Positions 1-8,293 are shown, numbered from the stretch's first letter. The stretch: DNA of 64,000 nucleotides from Paenibacillus albidus (GCF_014644435.1 NZ_BMKR01000005.1:186001-250000); one strand, 5' to 3'. Numbers and translations are program-made. The notes: generated from the letters alone by a model not told the origin.

Positions 1-1017
1 TTGGTCAGCTGCATGCTGACAGCATGCGCATTGCTGGGTTTTTCTTTCTCAACCTCGGTTCTATGGCTTGCCTTACTCGCAGTGCCGCTTGGACTGGGTG
101 CAGGAGCGGTGGATGCTGGACTTAACAATTATGTCGCGTCCCATTACAAGGCGCATCATATGAGCTGGCTGCATTGTTTCTGGGGAATCGGCGCTACCCT
201 TGGACCGATTATCATGTCCCGTTATATTCTTTCGGAGCACTCCTGGAGAAGCGGATACCTTGCGGTGGCCTGGATTCAGTTCGCTCTGGTGGCGCTGCTG
301 TTCTTAACGCTCCCGTTGTGGAAAAGGACCGGGCATGAGGCGGCCGGCTCACCCGGGCCGGCTGCTGCAGAACAGCCGGTTCAGGAGGCGGGCGACGGCT
401 CGCGTCATTTCGTGAAATCCGGTGTTGTGAAGCCGCTGCAGATTAAAGGTGTCAAGCTAACGCTGCTAACTTTTCTGCTCTATTGCGGCGTTGAGACGAC
501 AATGGGGTTATGGGGCAGCAGTTTTTTGGTCAATGTGAAGGGAGTTGACGTTGCAGTAGCGGCGCAATGGGTATCTTTGTATTTTTCAGGCATTACTGCC
601 GGCCGGCTAATCACGGGCTTTATTACACTGAAGGTCAAAAGCCGCATCCTCATCCGGGCCGGGCAGCTGACAGCCTTAACGGGTGCGGTGCTGCTGCTGC
701 TTCCGTTGCCGCTTTATTGCTCGCTGGCCGGCTTTATTCTCGTAGGCTTGGGCTGTGCGCCTATCTTCCCGTGCCTGCTGCATGAGACGCCTGCCCGTTT
801 CGGCAAGGACCATTCCCAGCGGATTATGGGGTATCAGATGGCGATGGCCTACACAGGGACGACTCTGTTGCCGCCGCTGCTGGGGCTGATGGCCACACGC
901 ACCCCTTTGGGGATGGGGATCTTTCCGTATCTGGTGACGCTGTACGCAGTGGCGATGATGTTCAGTTCGGAGAAGATCAACAGCCTTCTCAAGACCCGTT
1001 TTGCAGGGGACAGATAG
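1..1017 (+). CDS. MFS transporter, truncated at left edge
   Basis: Membrane permease of the major facilitator superfamily. The frame is open from base 1 and 338 residues remain, against roughly 390-410 for the family, so the first one or two membrane helices lie outside the window and the TTG at base 1 should not be read as the start. About ten hydrophobic segments are visible. They are split by a hydrophilic Gly/Ala/Pro-rich loop near residues 105-145, the usual central cytoplasmic loop. The second half opens with a helix containing GVETTMGLWGSSF, which recalls sugar-porter-like MFS proteins. The substrate cannot be told. No clear terminator follows; the next gene starts 134 bp downstream. 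Confidence 0.85.
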   Translation: MVSCMLTACALLGFSFSTSVLWLALLAVPLGLGAGAVDAGLNNYVASHYKAHHMSWLHCFWGIGATLGPIIMSRYILSEHSWRSGYLAVAWIQFALVALLFLTLPLWKRTGHEAAGSPGPAAAEQPVQEAGDGSRHFVKSGVVKPLQIKGVKLTLLTFLLYCGVETTMGLWGSSFLVNVKGVDVAVAAQWVSLYFSGITAGRLITGFITLKVKSRILIRAGQLTALTGAVLLLLPLPLYCSLAGFILVGLGCAPIFPCLLHETPARFGKDHSQRIMGYQMAMAYTGTTLLPPLLGLMATRTPLGMGIFPYLVTLYAVAMMFSSEKINSLLKTRFAGDR

Positions 1018-1151
1018 CTTCTTTCGGGTAATTTACGGTCCTTAGTTATTTTTGGGGGAAGTGCAGGGATGCTTAGCTCGGTTGCTTGCATATCAATATA
1101 GAACCGGACCCCGCGCGATCACATAACCAAAATAACTATAGGAGGGTGTAC

Positions 1152-2246
1152 ATGATTACGATCAGCTTGTGTATGATCGTCCGCAATGAAGAACAAGGGT
1201 TGCCCCGCTGCCTGGCTTCCGTGGGCGAGATTGCAGATGAGATTATCATAGTGGACACCGGGTCTACGGACCGGACCCCAGAGGTGGCCAGCTCCTTCGG
1301 AGCTGTATTGTATGAGTTTGAGTGGATCGACGATTTCTCGGCCGCCCGCAACTTTGCCTTCAGTAAAGCGACCCAGGAGTATATTCTATGGCTCGATGCG
1401 GATGATTATCTGAAAGAAAAGGATTACAAGCTTTTTATGAAACTAAAAGAAGAGCTGCCGGAGTCCATACACACTGTCAATATGCAGTATAATCTGGCTT
1501 TTGATTCCGAAGGGAATGTTACTTCAAGCTTGCGCCGCAACCGTCTCGTCCGGCGAAGCTGCAATTTCAAATGGATCGGTCCGGTGCATGAATATCTGGA
1601 GGTAAGCGGCCCTTCTTTCAGAAGTGATGTCTGTGTCAGCCATGCAAAAGACAAGGAGCATACGGACCGAAACCTGCGTATCTATCAAAAACGTGCGCAG
1701 CAGGGCGAAGTGTTCTCTCCAAGGGACCAGTATTATTATGCCAATGAGCTGCGGGATCACGGGCTGAATGAAGAAGCCTGCCGTTATTATGAGACATTCC
1801 TCACCGGCGGCCTTGGCTGGATTGAAGATAATATTCAAGCCTGCATGAAGCTTGCAGAATGCCGGGAGCGGCTTGGCGATGCGGAAGGCGCATTTCAGGC
1901 ACTGTGCCGAACCTTGCAATATGACAGCCCCCGCCCGGAATGCTGCTGCCGTCTGGGTGCCTGGCTGTTCGAGAGGGGCAGGCTGCAGGCTGCGGTGTAC
2001 TGGTATGAGACTGCGGTGGGTCTGCCGAGTCTGGACGATTCCATGGGACTAAGGAATGCCGCTTATTCCACCTGGCTGCCGCACCTGCAGCTGGCCTTAT
2101 GTTATGACCGGCTGGGCGAGCGTGAGAAGGCGAATATTCATAATGAAACGGCAATCCGCTATTATCCCTCCCATCCGAGCATGATTTATAACCGGAATTA
2201 TTTCAGGGAAGTACTGGGTGACAAGTACGAGGAGCTGCAGACATAG
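1152..2246 (+). CDS. Glycosyltransferase family 2 with C-terminal TPR-like region
   Basis: Predicted cytoplasmic GT-A glycosyltransferase that transfers a sugar from a nucleotide-sugar donor. The N-terminus carries the family opening SLCMIVRNEEQGLPRCL, then VDTGSTD near residue 40 and the metal-binding LDADD at residues 81-85. After about residue 190 the protein is alpha-helical and repeat-like (RDQYYYANELRDHG, LALCYDRLGEREKA), as in the TPR-bearing GT2 proteins common in Paenibacillus and Clostridium. ATG 1152 was chosen over an in-frame ATG at 1086 because GGAGG sits just upstream (1141). The acceptor is unknown. The neighbouring small surface-like proteins and the GT4 at 5014 suggest a glycosylated surface or spore layer; that link is inference. 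Confidence 0.88.
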   Translation: MITISLCMIVRNEEQGLPRCLASVGEIADEIIIVDTGSTDRTPEVASSFGAVLYEFEWIDDFSAARNFAFSKATQEYILWLDADDYLKEKDYKLFMKLKEELPESIHTVNMQYNLAFDSEGNVTSSLRRNRLVRRSCNFKWIGPVHEYLEVSGPSFRSDVCVSHAKDKEHTDRNLRIYQKRAQQGEVFSPRDQYYYANELRDHGLNEEACRYYETFLTGGLGWIEDNIQACMKLAECRERLGDAEGAFQALCRTLQYDSPRPECCCRLGAWLFERGRLQAAVYWYETAVGLPSLDDSMGLRNAAYSTWLPHLQLALCYDRLGEREKANIHNETAIRYYPSHPSMIYNRNYFREVLGDKYEELQT

Positions 2247-2345
2247 GATAAGATTATGGAGCGGTATGTCCGCTTTGTCCAGACACTTTGTAGCTGAGTT
2301 CATATGTTGTTCAAGAGGAAGGGTACGATGAAGAGGGGGTAGCGG

Positions 2346-2750
2346 ATGACTCAGGTGATTGACTTTGGAAAAAGTGTATTGTCCAGCTTTAGCCAGTCCA
2401 TTTCGATACCGGTAGCCGGTTCACCGTCAAGCAATGCATTGCCTGAATTTGGTCTGGCCACGGCCCAGGCTGGTAATGTCATACTCAATGCTTCTGTAGG
2501 TATACAAACGGTTCTGGGGAGTCCCGATTTTCTGTTTTCGATTCTACGCGGCGATACAACGATTTTTACAGTTAAGGCTAGTGCGATGGCTGTGAAATTG
2601 TATGAGTCCTATTGTTTTTCGTATGTCGACACGAATGTGCCTGCCGGGTATTTTTCGTATAAACTGACGGTATCCATTGTCAACCCCAGTGCGTCCAATA
2701 CGGCAAATTTGATAGGTCCTGTGAATTTTTCGGGACTTTCGCTGGGGTGA
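2346..2750 (+). CDS. Small hypothetical protein A (IDFGKS family)
   Basis: A 134-residue protein of unknown function, rich in Ser, Val, Ala and beta-branched residues. It has no signal peptide, no membrane helix and no Cys pair. It is a paralogue of the next gene: both share VIDFGKS/IIDFGKS at the N-terminus, SFSQS, a central G-x-V-x-L-x-A-x-VG-x-Q pattern, YVDT-x2-PAGY-x2-Y-x-LTVS, and end in IGP-x2-FSGLS. That pattern suggests a beta-sandwich structural protein. A G-rich ribosome site (AGAGGGGG) lies just upstream. With the sialidase-like gene and glycosyltransferases nearby, a spore-surface or exosporium role is possible but unproven. Confidence 0.72.
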   Translation: MTQVIDFGKSVLSSFSQSISIPVAGSPSSNALPEFGLATAQAGNVILNASVGIQTVLGSPDFLFSILRGDTTIFTVKASAMAVKLYESYCFSYVDTNVPAGYFSYKLTVSIVNPSASNTANLIGPVNFSGLSLG

Positions 2751-2755
2751 CGGAC

Positions 2756-3157
2756 ATGAGGACAATTATCGATTTCGGCAAAAGTCTCCCGACCAGCTTC
2801 AGTCAATCCGCCTCACTTTCCGTAATCAGCGTTCCGGACAGCATGATTCTGGGCCAGTTCGGAGTGAACGTCGGTACGAATGGCTCTGTACAGCTGCAGG
2901 CAACGGTAGGGCTTCAAAACTCCGGAATCTCTGCTTCCGATGTGATCTTGACGATTAAACGGAATGGGATGAACATTTACATGATCCGTTCCAGCAGTCC
3001 GGTGGACCATCTGTTCGACGCGGTTTCAATAGCGTATGTGGATACAGGCATTCCTGCAGGATACACTGCATATGCATTAACCGTTTCTTCCATTTCCAGC
3101 GTGAATCCTCCCAGTGTTATAGGGCCCATTATCTTTTCGGGCTTGTCGATTGTTTAA
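2756..3157 (+). CDS. Small hypothetical protein B, paralogue of the preceding gene
   Basis: About 133 residues, arising by tandem duplication with the gene at 2346. The conserved blocks IDFGKS, SFSQS, YVDTGIPAGY and IGPIIFSGLS appear in the same order and spacing. ATG 2756 aligns the N-terminus with the paralogue and has GGGGTGA five bases upstream; an in-frame GTG at 2747 overlaps the stop of the first gene and is the alternative. The two genes are almost certainly co-transcribed and end at the terminator at 3167-3212. Function is unknown; a beta-rich structural or surface protein is the best guess. Confidence 0.72.
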   Translation: MRTIIDFGKSLPTSFSQSASLSVISVPDSMILGQFGVNVGTNGSVQLQATVGLQNSGISASDVILTIKRNGMNIYMIRSSSPVDHLFDAVSIAYVDTGIPAGYTAYALTVSSISSVNPPSVIGPIIFSGLSIV

Positions 3158-3166
3158 ATGACAGCG

Positions 3167-3212
3167 GGGCTGTCCCAAAGCCATGAAGTGGCTGCTTGGG
3201 ATAGCCCTTATT
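3167..3212 (+). terminator. Intrinsic terminator after the paralogue pair
   Basis: GGGCTGTCCCAA (3167-3178) pairs with TTGGGATAGCCC (3196-3207), with an inner GCC/GGC pairing, followed by a weak TTATTGTTTG tract. It separates the pair at 2346-3157 from the genes at 3385-5004. Confidence 0.7.
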
Positions 3213-3384
3213 GTTTGTGAGTAGGCCTGATGTCAGCGCTCGGTGTGAACGCACCGCGAACGGACCGTTGTGCTCCATCTAAATGACTGCCCGGTATAGG
3301 ACAATTTAAGCATACATATGTATAAGAGACGATCACAAGGTCACTGGGAAGCACAAAAAAATGAAGTCTGGAAGGAGGCGGATA

Positions 3385-3756
3385 ATGCCCTTCACGACGG
3401 GAGCGGTATACAACCCGGCAGCAGGTTCTACCCATGCCGACAGGGTTCAGGTCTCATGCCTGAATGATTCCAATAGTAATACAATCAACATTTCTTTGTT
3501 GATTTTTCAGTTCAGGGGCGCGAGCTTTACCCGGATACCGGTCGGCGAAGCGCTGTTTCAGGTTAATCCCCAGCAGCTTATAGTCCAGTCCTACTCTGTG
3601 AATCTGGCTGATTATTATGAAGTGCAGCTCAACTTTTACAGCGCGGTCAATACGATTGTAAATATCCATACCGTGGATGCGGCCGGGACGGTTCTGCATA
3701 ACATTCTTCAGACTCAGCTAACCTATATTGACAGGTTGTCCCTGATTTCAACATGA
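3385..3756 (+). CDS. Small hypothetical protein upstream of the sialidase-like gene
   Basis: A 123-residue protein with no recognised family. It is beta-strand rich, with alternating hydrophobic residues (FTRIPVGEALFQV, YYEVQLNFYSAVNTIV), and has no Cys pair, signal peptide or membrane helix. The start ATG 3385 has GGAAGGAGG upstream; an in-frame ATG at 3361 lacks a ribosome site. The next gene begins only 15 bp after the stop, so the two are probably an operon. A perfect 12-bp palindrome ATACATATGTAT lies about 70 bp upstream and may mark the promoter region. A structural role with the neighbouring surface-like proteins is inference. Confidence 0.65.
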   Translation: MPFTTGAVYNPAAGSTHADRVQVSCLNDSNSNTINISLLIFQFRGASFTRIPVGEALFQVNPQQLIVQSYSVNLADYYEVQLNFYSAVNTIVNIHTVDAAGTVLHNILQTQLTYIDRLSLIST

Positions 3757-3771
3757 AATGGAGGATCAGCA

Positions 3772-5004
3772 TTGGTTAACGTGAATGTTACCGCCAATTT
3801 ACCGGGCAACCATATTGAACCCTCTATTGCGGTAAACACCTTGAGCCCGAACTTTTTGGTGGCGGTCTCTGTGGATGACAGTACCGGAACTGCGCTTACA
3901 GGCGTTTACCGTTCAGAGAATGGCGGCCAAACCTGGTCCGGCACCATTTTGCCGCAGGCCCCGGGGTATATGAGTGCGGAAGCTCCAACCATTGACTATA
4001 CCTTTCCGAATACGTTTATTGTGGCTGTCCATTTTTTCAATGAGTTTAATGACGGTACGATTGCGACCTACACCTCTTTCGATAACGGCCTTACGTTTAA
4101 TCCGCCCGTTCTGGCACAATTAGGTTATGGGCTGTATGTTCATAACGATGAGCCATTCATAGCCGTGGACCGGTCGCCCTCCAGCCCTTATCGGGGAAAT
4201 GCCTATATCGGGTATACACCTATTTATGATTTGTCGGTGAACTCGGCGATCTTTTTTCAGCGTTCTGTCGATCAAGGCTTAAGCTGGGAGCGGCCGCAAA
4301 GAATCTCCGATCCCAGAGGGCAACTGAATCGTGCGGCTTTGGCTGTGGGCCTGGCGGGAGAGGTGTATGCAGGGTATATCCAGCTTGGTCCCGCCCCCAA
4401 ATATGCCTATATCCGCGTGTCGCAGGACGGCGGTCTCACTTTCAGTCCGCCCGTCACACGTGAGGCGACATTTCTGGCCAACACCGTTCCGGTGCCCAGT
4501 CCTCTCCCGGTGCCGAATTATGCCTTCCGGGTGCAGACCAACCTGAGCCTGGGAACCGATATTTCCGCCGGACCCTTTGGAGGCTTCGTGTATGCGGTCT
4601 GGAACGATTTCCGTTTGGGTTATGCCGATATTTTCTTTTCCCGTTCTCAGGATGGTTTGTTATGGTCCACCCCCGTGAACATTACGGGAGCACCGGCCGG
4701 CTCGCAGAATTTTTCCCCTTCCATCACCGTTTCGCCGTTCAATGGAACCATAAGAGTAATCTATTATACGAATCGGCTGGACGGCTTCCTGCTCGATGTT
4801 TTTGTCGCGGAGTCCTTCAACAGCGGATTGTCTTTCAGCAACCGGCGTTTAACGGATGTATCCACGAATCCTAACGGCACTTCTCCAACGCCAGTTCTGC
4901 TTATCGGGGATTATATTACTGCGGCGACTATTTTTCCGGATACCCTGGCTGCGGTCTGGAATGATACACGCACAGGAAAACAGGATGTTATTTTTGGCAA
5001 TTAG
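3772..5004 (+). CDS. Asp-box (BNR) repeat, sialidase-like beta-propeller protein
   Basis: A 410-residue protein with six Asp-box repeats of the S-x-D-x-G-x-x-W/F type: SENGGQTW (about residue 48), SFDNGLTF (about 102), SVDQGLSW (about 165), SQDGGLTF (about 217), SQDGLLW (about 294) and SFNSGLSF (about 350). Such repeats build six-bladed sialidase-type propellers. The catalytic Arg triad and Tyr/Glu pair of true sialidases could not be confirmed by eye, so enzymatic activity is uncertain. The start is TTG 3772, with GGAGG about 10 bases upstream. No signal peptide is seen, which would fit assembly onto a spore from the mother cell. Glycosyltransferases flank the locus. Confidence 0.78.
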   Translation: MVNVNVTANLPGNHIEPSIAVNTLSPNFLVAVSVDDSTGTALTGVYRSENGGQTWSGTILPQAPGYMSAEAPTIDYTFPNTFIVAVHFFNEFNDGTIATYTSFDNGLTFNPPVLAQLGYGLYVHNDEPFIAVDRSPSSPYRGNAYIGYTPIYDLSVNSAIFFQRSVDQGLSWERPQRISDPRGQLNRAALAVGLAGEVYAGYIQLGPAPKYAYIRVSQDGGLTFSPPVTREATFLANTVPVPSPLPVPNYAFRVQTNLSLGTDISAGPFGGFVYAVWNDFRLGYADIFFSRSQDGLLWSTPVNITGAPAGSQNFSPSITVSPFNGTIRVIYYTNRLDGFLLDVFVAESFNSGLSFSNRRLTDVSTNPNGTSPTPVLLIGDYITAATIFPDTLAAVWNDTRTGKQDVIFGN

Positions 5005-5013
5005 AAGATTGGT

Positions 5014-6042
5014 TTAGAAAAATGAAGTAACGGCTTGCTCAAATGTCAGTACACTGTTCTCCCAAGTCCAGCTGAAGGTGTCCAGCTCCCCTTGACGGGC
5101 CAAACGTTGTCTAAGGCCCACATCTTTTGCGAGCCGGATGATATCTTCAGCGAGCCGGTTCTCATGCCGGTAGGACAGCAGGCAGTTTTCTTCATGACGG
5201 GCATATTCCAGATTACCGCCCGAGTATACGGATACCAAGGCCGCGCCGCAGCGCATCGCTTCCAGTCCCGGCAGAGAGCCGGTGTCAAAAATACTTGAGC
5301 TTACAAAAATATCGGCCCCATTGTAGTGATAACATAGCTCCTGATCGTCATTTGGCGTGAAGAACCGGTAGTATCCGCTGGCCTTCAAGCTCTGCAGCCA
5401 ACCCGAGGAGTAGAACTCATCCGGCGGACTAATAAGATTAATCGTTACCTCCGGGCATGCCGCATGGACCAGATCCAGCTGGCGGAGCAAATAGTCCTGC
5501 TCACGATGCCAGGAGAAGCCGTGCTCGGTTTTGCGCAGGATGGCACTGACATTAAGCGGTTCCTGCAGGGTGTGGCGGATATGCATATTATGAAAGGCGG
5601 GGCTGATGCCGACCGGAACGATATGTCCGGTGATCCCGTGATTCAGACGGATCAGCTCCTGCTGCCATTTTGACAATACAATCAGGTTGCGGGTTGTGTT
5701 ATAAGAGGGGAATGACACTTCATTTTCCGGCAAAAAAAGCGGCTCGTAGCACAAGGACAATCTGACGTGTCGCCCTTTTCCATTCTGGCTGGCAGCCTCG
5801 GCTACAGCGACAGTTGTATAAAAGTTGGAGACGATCACGTCGGCGCCCGGGAAATCGGATTCCCGCAGTACCGTATGGTCTGTACGATGGATATGGGAAT
5901 GTACCGCATAGCAAACTACGCCATCCAGCGGCATGAGGATGGTCACATGATGCCCCCGGGCGGTAAGACCGTTAGTGAGCTCGACCAGCATACGCTGCGC
6001 ACCGCCATGGCATAAGGTCAGAATGGGAAATGTGAACCTCAT
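5014..6042 (-). CDS. Glycosyltransferase family 4 (group 1)
   Basis: GT-B fold glycosyltransferase of about 342 residues. The N-terminal domain opens RFTFPILTLCHGGAQRMLVE, the glycine-rich acceptor loop of group 1 enzymes. The C-terminal domain has GLEAMRCGAALVSVYSGG, the donor-phosphate binding region with the conserved Glu. The start was set at ATG 6042 because GGGGTGG lies about 8 bases upstream; GTG 6054 is an in-frame alternative. It converges with the sialidase-like gene, whose stop is only 9 bp away. It may act on the same surface polymer as the GT2 at 1152; donor and acceptor are unknown. Confidence 0.88.
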   Translation of the reverse strand: MRFTFPILTLCHGGAQRMLVELTNGLTARGHHVTILMPLDGVVCYAVHSHIHRTDHTVLRESDFPGADVIVSNFYTTVAVAEAASQNGKGRHVRLSLCYEPLFLPENEVSFPSYNTTRNLIVLSKWQQELIRLNHGITGHIVPVGISPAFHNMHIRHTLQEPLNVSAILRKTEHGFSWHREQDYLLRQLDLVHAACPEVTINLISPPDEFYSSGWLQSLKASGYYRFFTPNDDQELCYHYNGADIFVSSSIFDTGSLPGLEAMRCGAALVSVYSGGNLEYARHEENCLLSYRHENRLAEDIIRLAKDVGLRQRLARQGELDTFSWTWENSVLTFEQAVTSFF

Positions 6043-6168
6043 CGTATAATCCACCCCTTCTGCAAGAACTGCATAAACTCCAATCCATTATGTATACTAT
6101 TTTATTCAATCCGGCTGTTAAAGTTCCAGACTTGACGGACAATGGGTGCCAATCCATGAAATGGCGAT

Positions 6169-6223
6169 AAAAAGACCCGTGTCAGAGGCTGGCTTTGAAC
6201 TTCAAGCCATTCTGGACACGGGT
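6169..6223 (-). terminator. Intrinsic terminator of the isomerase-family gene (minus strand)
   Basis: Read on the minus strand, ACCCGTGTC (6223-6215) pairs with GACACGGGT (6183-6175), with an inner GGCTT/AAGCC stem, followed by CTTTTT. It ends transcription from the gene at 6238-7068. Confidence 0.85.
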
Positions 6224-6237
6224 GATACAGGCTGTTG

Positions 6238-7068
6238 TTATTTGCTGGACAGTTTCTTCAGCAGCGCTACGGTCTCATTGATTTGCGGGCCGGTGATATT
6301 CTCCAGCGACACATCGATCATGGGCTTATGCTCCTGCAGCTTGGACAGGAATGTTGCCGTGTGGAAAGCCCCGCCTCCGGGAGGACCCTGGTGCATCGTA
6401 TTGTCCGAATAGTAGATATCTTTCAGATGGGCCAGAATGATCCGGTCCCCGAACAGCTTGAAGGAGCTGTCGACAATTTCGTCCTGGCGGTCGATGTCTT
6501 CCCCGATCAGGTTGCAAGGGTCAAACACCACGCCAATCGAGCTTGTAGGAACCTCGTCAAGGATCCGCCGCATTTTCTCGGGAGAGGACAAGGTATGTGA
6601 GGACACTCCCTCAAGTCCGAGGAATACCCCCCATTTATCAGCCTCCTCCGCCAGTTCCTCTACGGTTGCCCGCAAGGTCTCCCAGCCTATTTCTTCATAA
6701 CGGAAAGGATCGAGCTCCTGAAAGGTGGTGAGTGCGCCGGTCTCGGTGGCCACCATGGGGGCGCCGAAGTGACGGGCGTACCGGAGATGCTCCTTGAAGC
6801 GTTCGATTTCCTGCCTGCGGACTGCCGGATCGGGATGGACCGGGTTGATATAGCAGCCCAGTACACCAATGCGGATGCCGGCCCGCTCGAAGGCTTCTCC
6901 GATATAATTGGCCAAGCCGGGACTCAGCTTGCCGGTCGAGGTATCAAGGTCCTGAATAGCTTTGGACAAGGCCAGTTGTACGAAGCTGATATCGTGGCGC
7001 TGCAGCTCCGCCGTCAGTTCGTTAAGGGGCAGGCAGCCCACGGTGTGGGCAAGTGTTCCGTATCTCAT
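6238..7068 (-). CDS. Sugar phosphate isomerase/epimerase (AP endonuclease 2-like TIM barrel)
   Basis: A 276-residue enzyme of the xylose-isomerase-like TIM-barrel superfamily, which isomerises or epimerises keto sugars using a divalent metal. Expected metal and substrate residues are visible: Glu in VATETGAL, Glu in FLGLEGVSSH, Asp in FDPCNL, His and Asp in LAHLKDIYY, Glu in VSLENITG. The start is ATG 7068, preceded by AAGGAGTG; an upstream in-frame extension to 7146 lacks a ribosome site. It stands alone with its own terminator. The substrate is unknown; family members act in inositol, tagatose and hydroxypyruvate pathways. Confidence 0.85.
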   Translation of the reverse strand: MRYGTLAHTVGCLPLNELTAELQRHDISFVQLALSKAIQDLDTSTGKLSPGLANYIGEAFERAGIRIGVLGCYINPVHPDPAVRRQEIERFKEHLRYARHFGAPMVATETGALTTFQELDPFRYEEIGWETLRATVEELAEEADKWGVFLGLEGVSSHTLSSPEKMRRILDEVPTSSIGVVFDPCNLIGEDIDRQDEIVDSSFKLFGDRIILAHLKDIYYSDNTMHQGPPGGGAFHTATFLSKLQEHKPMIDVSLENITGPQINETVALLKKLSSK

Positions 7069-7302
7069 CAGACAATCACTCCTTTTGAAATGTATGAAAC
7101 GTTTAGCATTAATATTAATCATAATAAGGGTTGTAAAGGGTTGCAAGGATAAAGTTGTCTGCGGCTGCCAAATCAGGGGAGGAAATATAGAGCGCTTTCT
7201 TCAAAAGGGAGGCGGGACACCAGGGTACCTGGACACATGAATAATCTGGCGGTAACAATATGAACATTTTGTGGCGGACACGTTGAACGGTAGCGGGGCG
7301 TT

Positions 7303-7368
7303 GGAACTCTAATGGAACTATACCGGAACTCTGCTGGAACTTTGCTGGAACTCTGCCGGAGCTCTACC
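7303..7368. repeat. 11-bp tandem repeat, six units
   Basis: Six consecutive 11-bp units starting at 7303, 7314, 7325, 7336, 7347 and 7358, with consensus GGAACTCTGCY. Units diverge at 1-3 positions. An 11-bp period is not a multiple of three, so any short frame through it is an artefact. It lies in a gene-free stretch of about 760 bp between the isomerase-family gene and the RHH regulator. Confidence 0.9.
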
Positions 7369-7425
7369 GGTATGGCCCAGCCGAAGCAGTACCTACCAGT
7401 ACGTTTTAGGGCTAAAAGTAATTTT

Positions 7426-7494
7426 AATGTATTTGATGCAGCGAAATCGCACTGGGATGGCTCGAAAGTCCATTCTGATGTATTTCGTGCAGCG
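7426..7494. repeat. Paired-palindrome repeat, copy A
   Basis: Two 15-bp imperfect palindromes of the form ATGTAY-N3-RTRCAK at 7427-7441 and 7478-7492, exactly 51 bp apart start to start. The spacer contains AAATCG and ends in CTG. The same arrangement recurs at 7540 and 59464. No gene is present here. Confidence 0.85.
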
Positions 7495-7538
7495 AATGTT
7501 TAGAAAAGAGGGGGTTTTCAGCCTTTTCAGCGATTCCT

Positions 7539-7606
7539 GATGTATCAAATACATTCAAATCGAATAAAAGCCGGGTTTACTCGCAGCCTGATGTACAAAG
7601 TGCATT
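7539..7606. repeat. Paired-palindrome repeat, copy B
   Basis: ATGTATCAAATACAT (7540-7554, perfect inverted repeat around CAA) and ATGTACAAAGTGCAT (7591-7605), again 51 bp apart, with AAATCG after the first palindrome and CTG before the second. It lies 62 bp after copy A's second palindrome. Bases 7607-7740, up to the RHH promoter, show no gene. Confidence 0.82.
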
Positions 7607-7743
7607 GAAATACGAATTCACCCTTAGCGGCGCCATTTCCTTTCGCATTCCTTCTTCATCCCTGTCCGTCACCCGGCACTGTGAAGAATAAGCATTGACT
7701 AACTGGATATGATTGTTTGCTATAGCGCTGGGATGATTTATAT

Positions 7744-7787
7744 ATGTGATCACAATGTGATTACAATGTGTTGACAACGTGATTGCG
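7744..7787 (+). promoter_or_regulatory. Four 11-bp direct repeats, candidate RHH operator
   Basis: ATGTGATCACA (7744), ATGTGATTACA (7755), ATGTGTTGACA (7766) and ACGTGATTGCG (7777) follow each other with an exact 11-bp period. The third and fourth units cover the -35 box of the promoter below. Arc-type ribbon-helix-helix dimers bind half-sites about 11 bp apart, so autoregulation by the next gene is the natural reading; binding itself is inference. Confidence 0.72.
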
Positions 7788-7799
7788 GATGAATACAAT
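7771..7799 (+). promoter_or_regulatory. Sigma-A promoter of the RHH regulator
   Basis: Perfect -35 TTGACA (7771-7776), 17-bp spacer, -10 TACAAT (7794-7799). Transcription would start about 25 bp before the coding region. Confidence 0.85.
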
Positions 7800-7830
7800 T
7801 AGTGTATTCTTTTAAGGAGGTATGAGCCGG

Positions 7831-8238
7831 GTGGATATGAATTTGAACATACGTATATCAAAAGACCTAAAAGAAAGTTTTCAGCAGGTTGCCAAGGAAA
7901 ATAATAAAGATACCTCGTCCCTGGTGCGTGACTGGATTTCGGCCTATGTAGCTGAACATCAGAGATCTAATGAAGAGATGGCTGTAGAAATGTATATAGC
8001 AGGGTACGAGTTGCAACAAGCGCTTGGCGGAAGAGAGCAGGTTAACAAGGCGTTTGTAAAACAACTGCAGGAATATTCCTTAACGAATCAAAAGGAATTT
8101 ACACAGCTTTTACTAACCACCTATTTGGACCTTGATCTGACGATCCCTTCAAATGTTACGAAAACGTATAAAGGGTTCGCTTTTTCCCAAATGTTTTTGC
8201 TTGGCTTAATCGGGGACAAACCGAAGGGGAATTTATAG
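7831..8238 (+). CDS. Ribbon-helix-helix (Arc/CopG-like) DNA-binding protein
   Basis: About 135 residues. The first 45 (MNLNIRISKDLKESFQ... TSSLVRDWISAYV) match the RHH pattern: a short beta strand that pairs in the dimer and contacts DNA, then two helices. The remaining ~90 residues are helical, with no recognised domain, and could be an oligomerisation or sensor part. AAGGAGG at 7814-7820 is too close to ATG 7822 but well placed for GTG 7831, so GTG 7831 is preferred. The gene has a near-consensus promoter overlapped by 11-bp direct repeats, so it probably represses itself. No toxin-like partner gene is adjacent, which argues against a ParD-type antitoxin. A second target is unknown. Confidence 0.78.
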   Translation: MDMNLNIRISKDLKESFQQVAKENNKDTSSLVRDWISAYVAEHQRSNEEMAVEMYIAGYELQQALGGREQVNKAFVKQLQEYSLTNQKEFTQLLLTTYLDLDLTIPSNVTKTYKGFAFSQMFLLGLIGDKPKGNL

Positions 8239-8293
8239 GTTATTGATGGGGCCGGCAGTTCCATTTTCTTCCGCAAAGCGCCTGTTTTTTCTG

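Noticed and set aside
7312..7503. 63-codon frame across the 11-bp repeats
   Set aside because: The frame is set by a non-triplet tandem repeat and lacks a ribosome site.
7831..8238. RHH protein as antitoxin of a toxin-antitoxin pair
   Set aside because: No small toxin-like gene overlaps or adjoins it; the next gene is a CE7 esterase with its own spacing.
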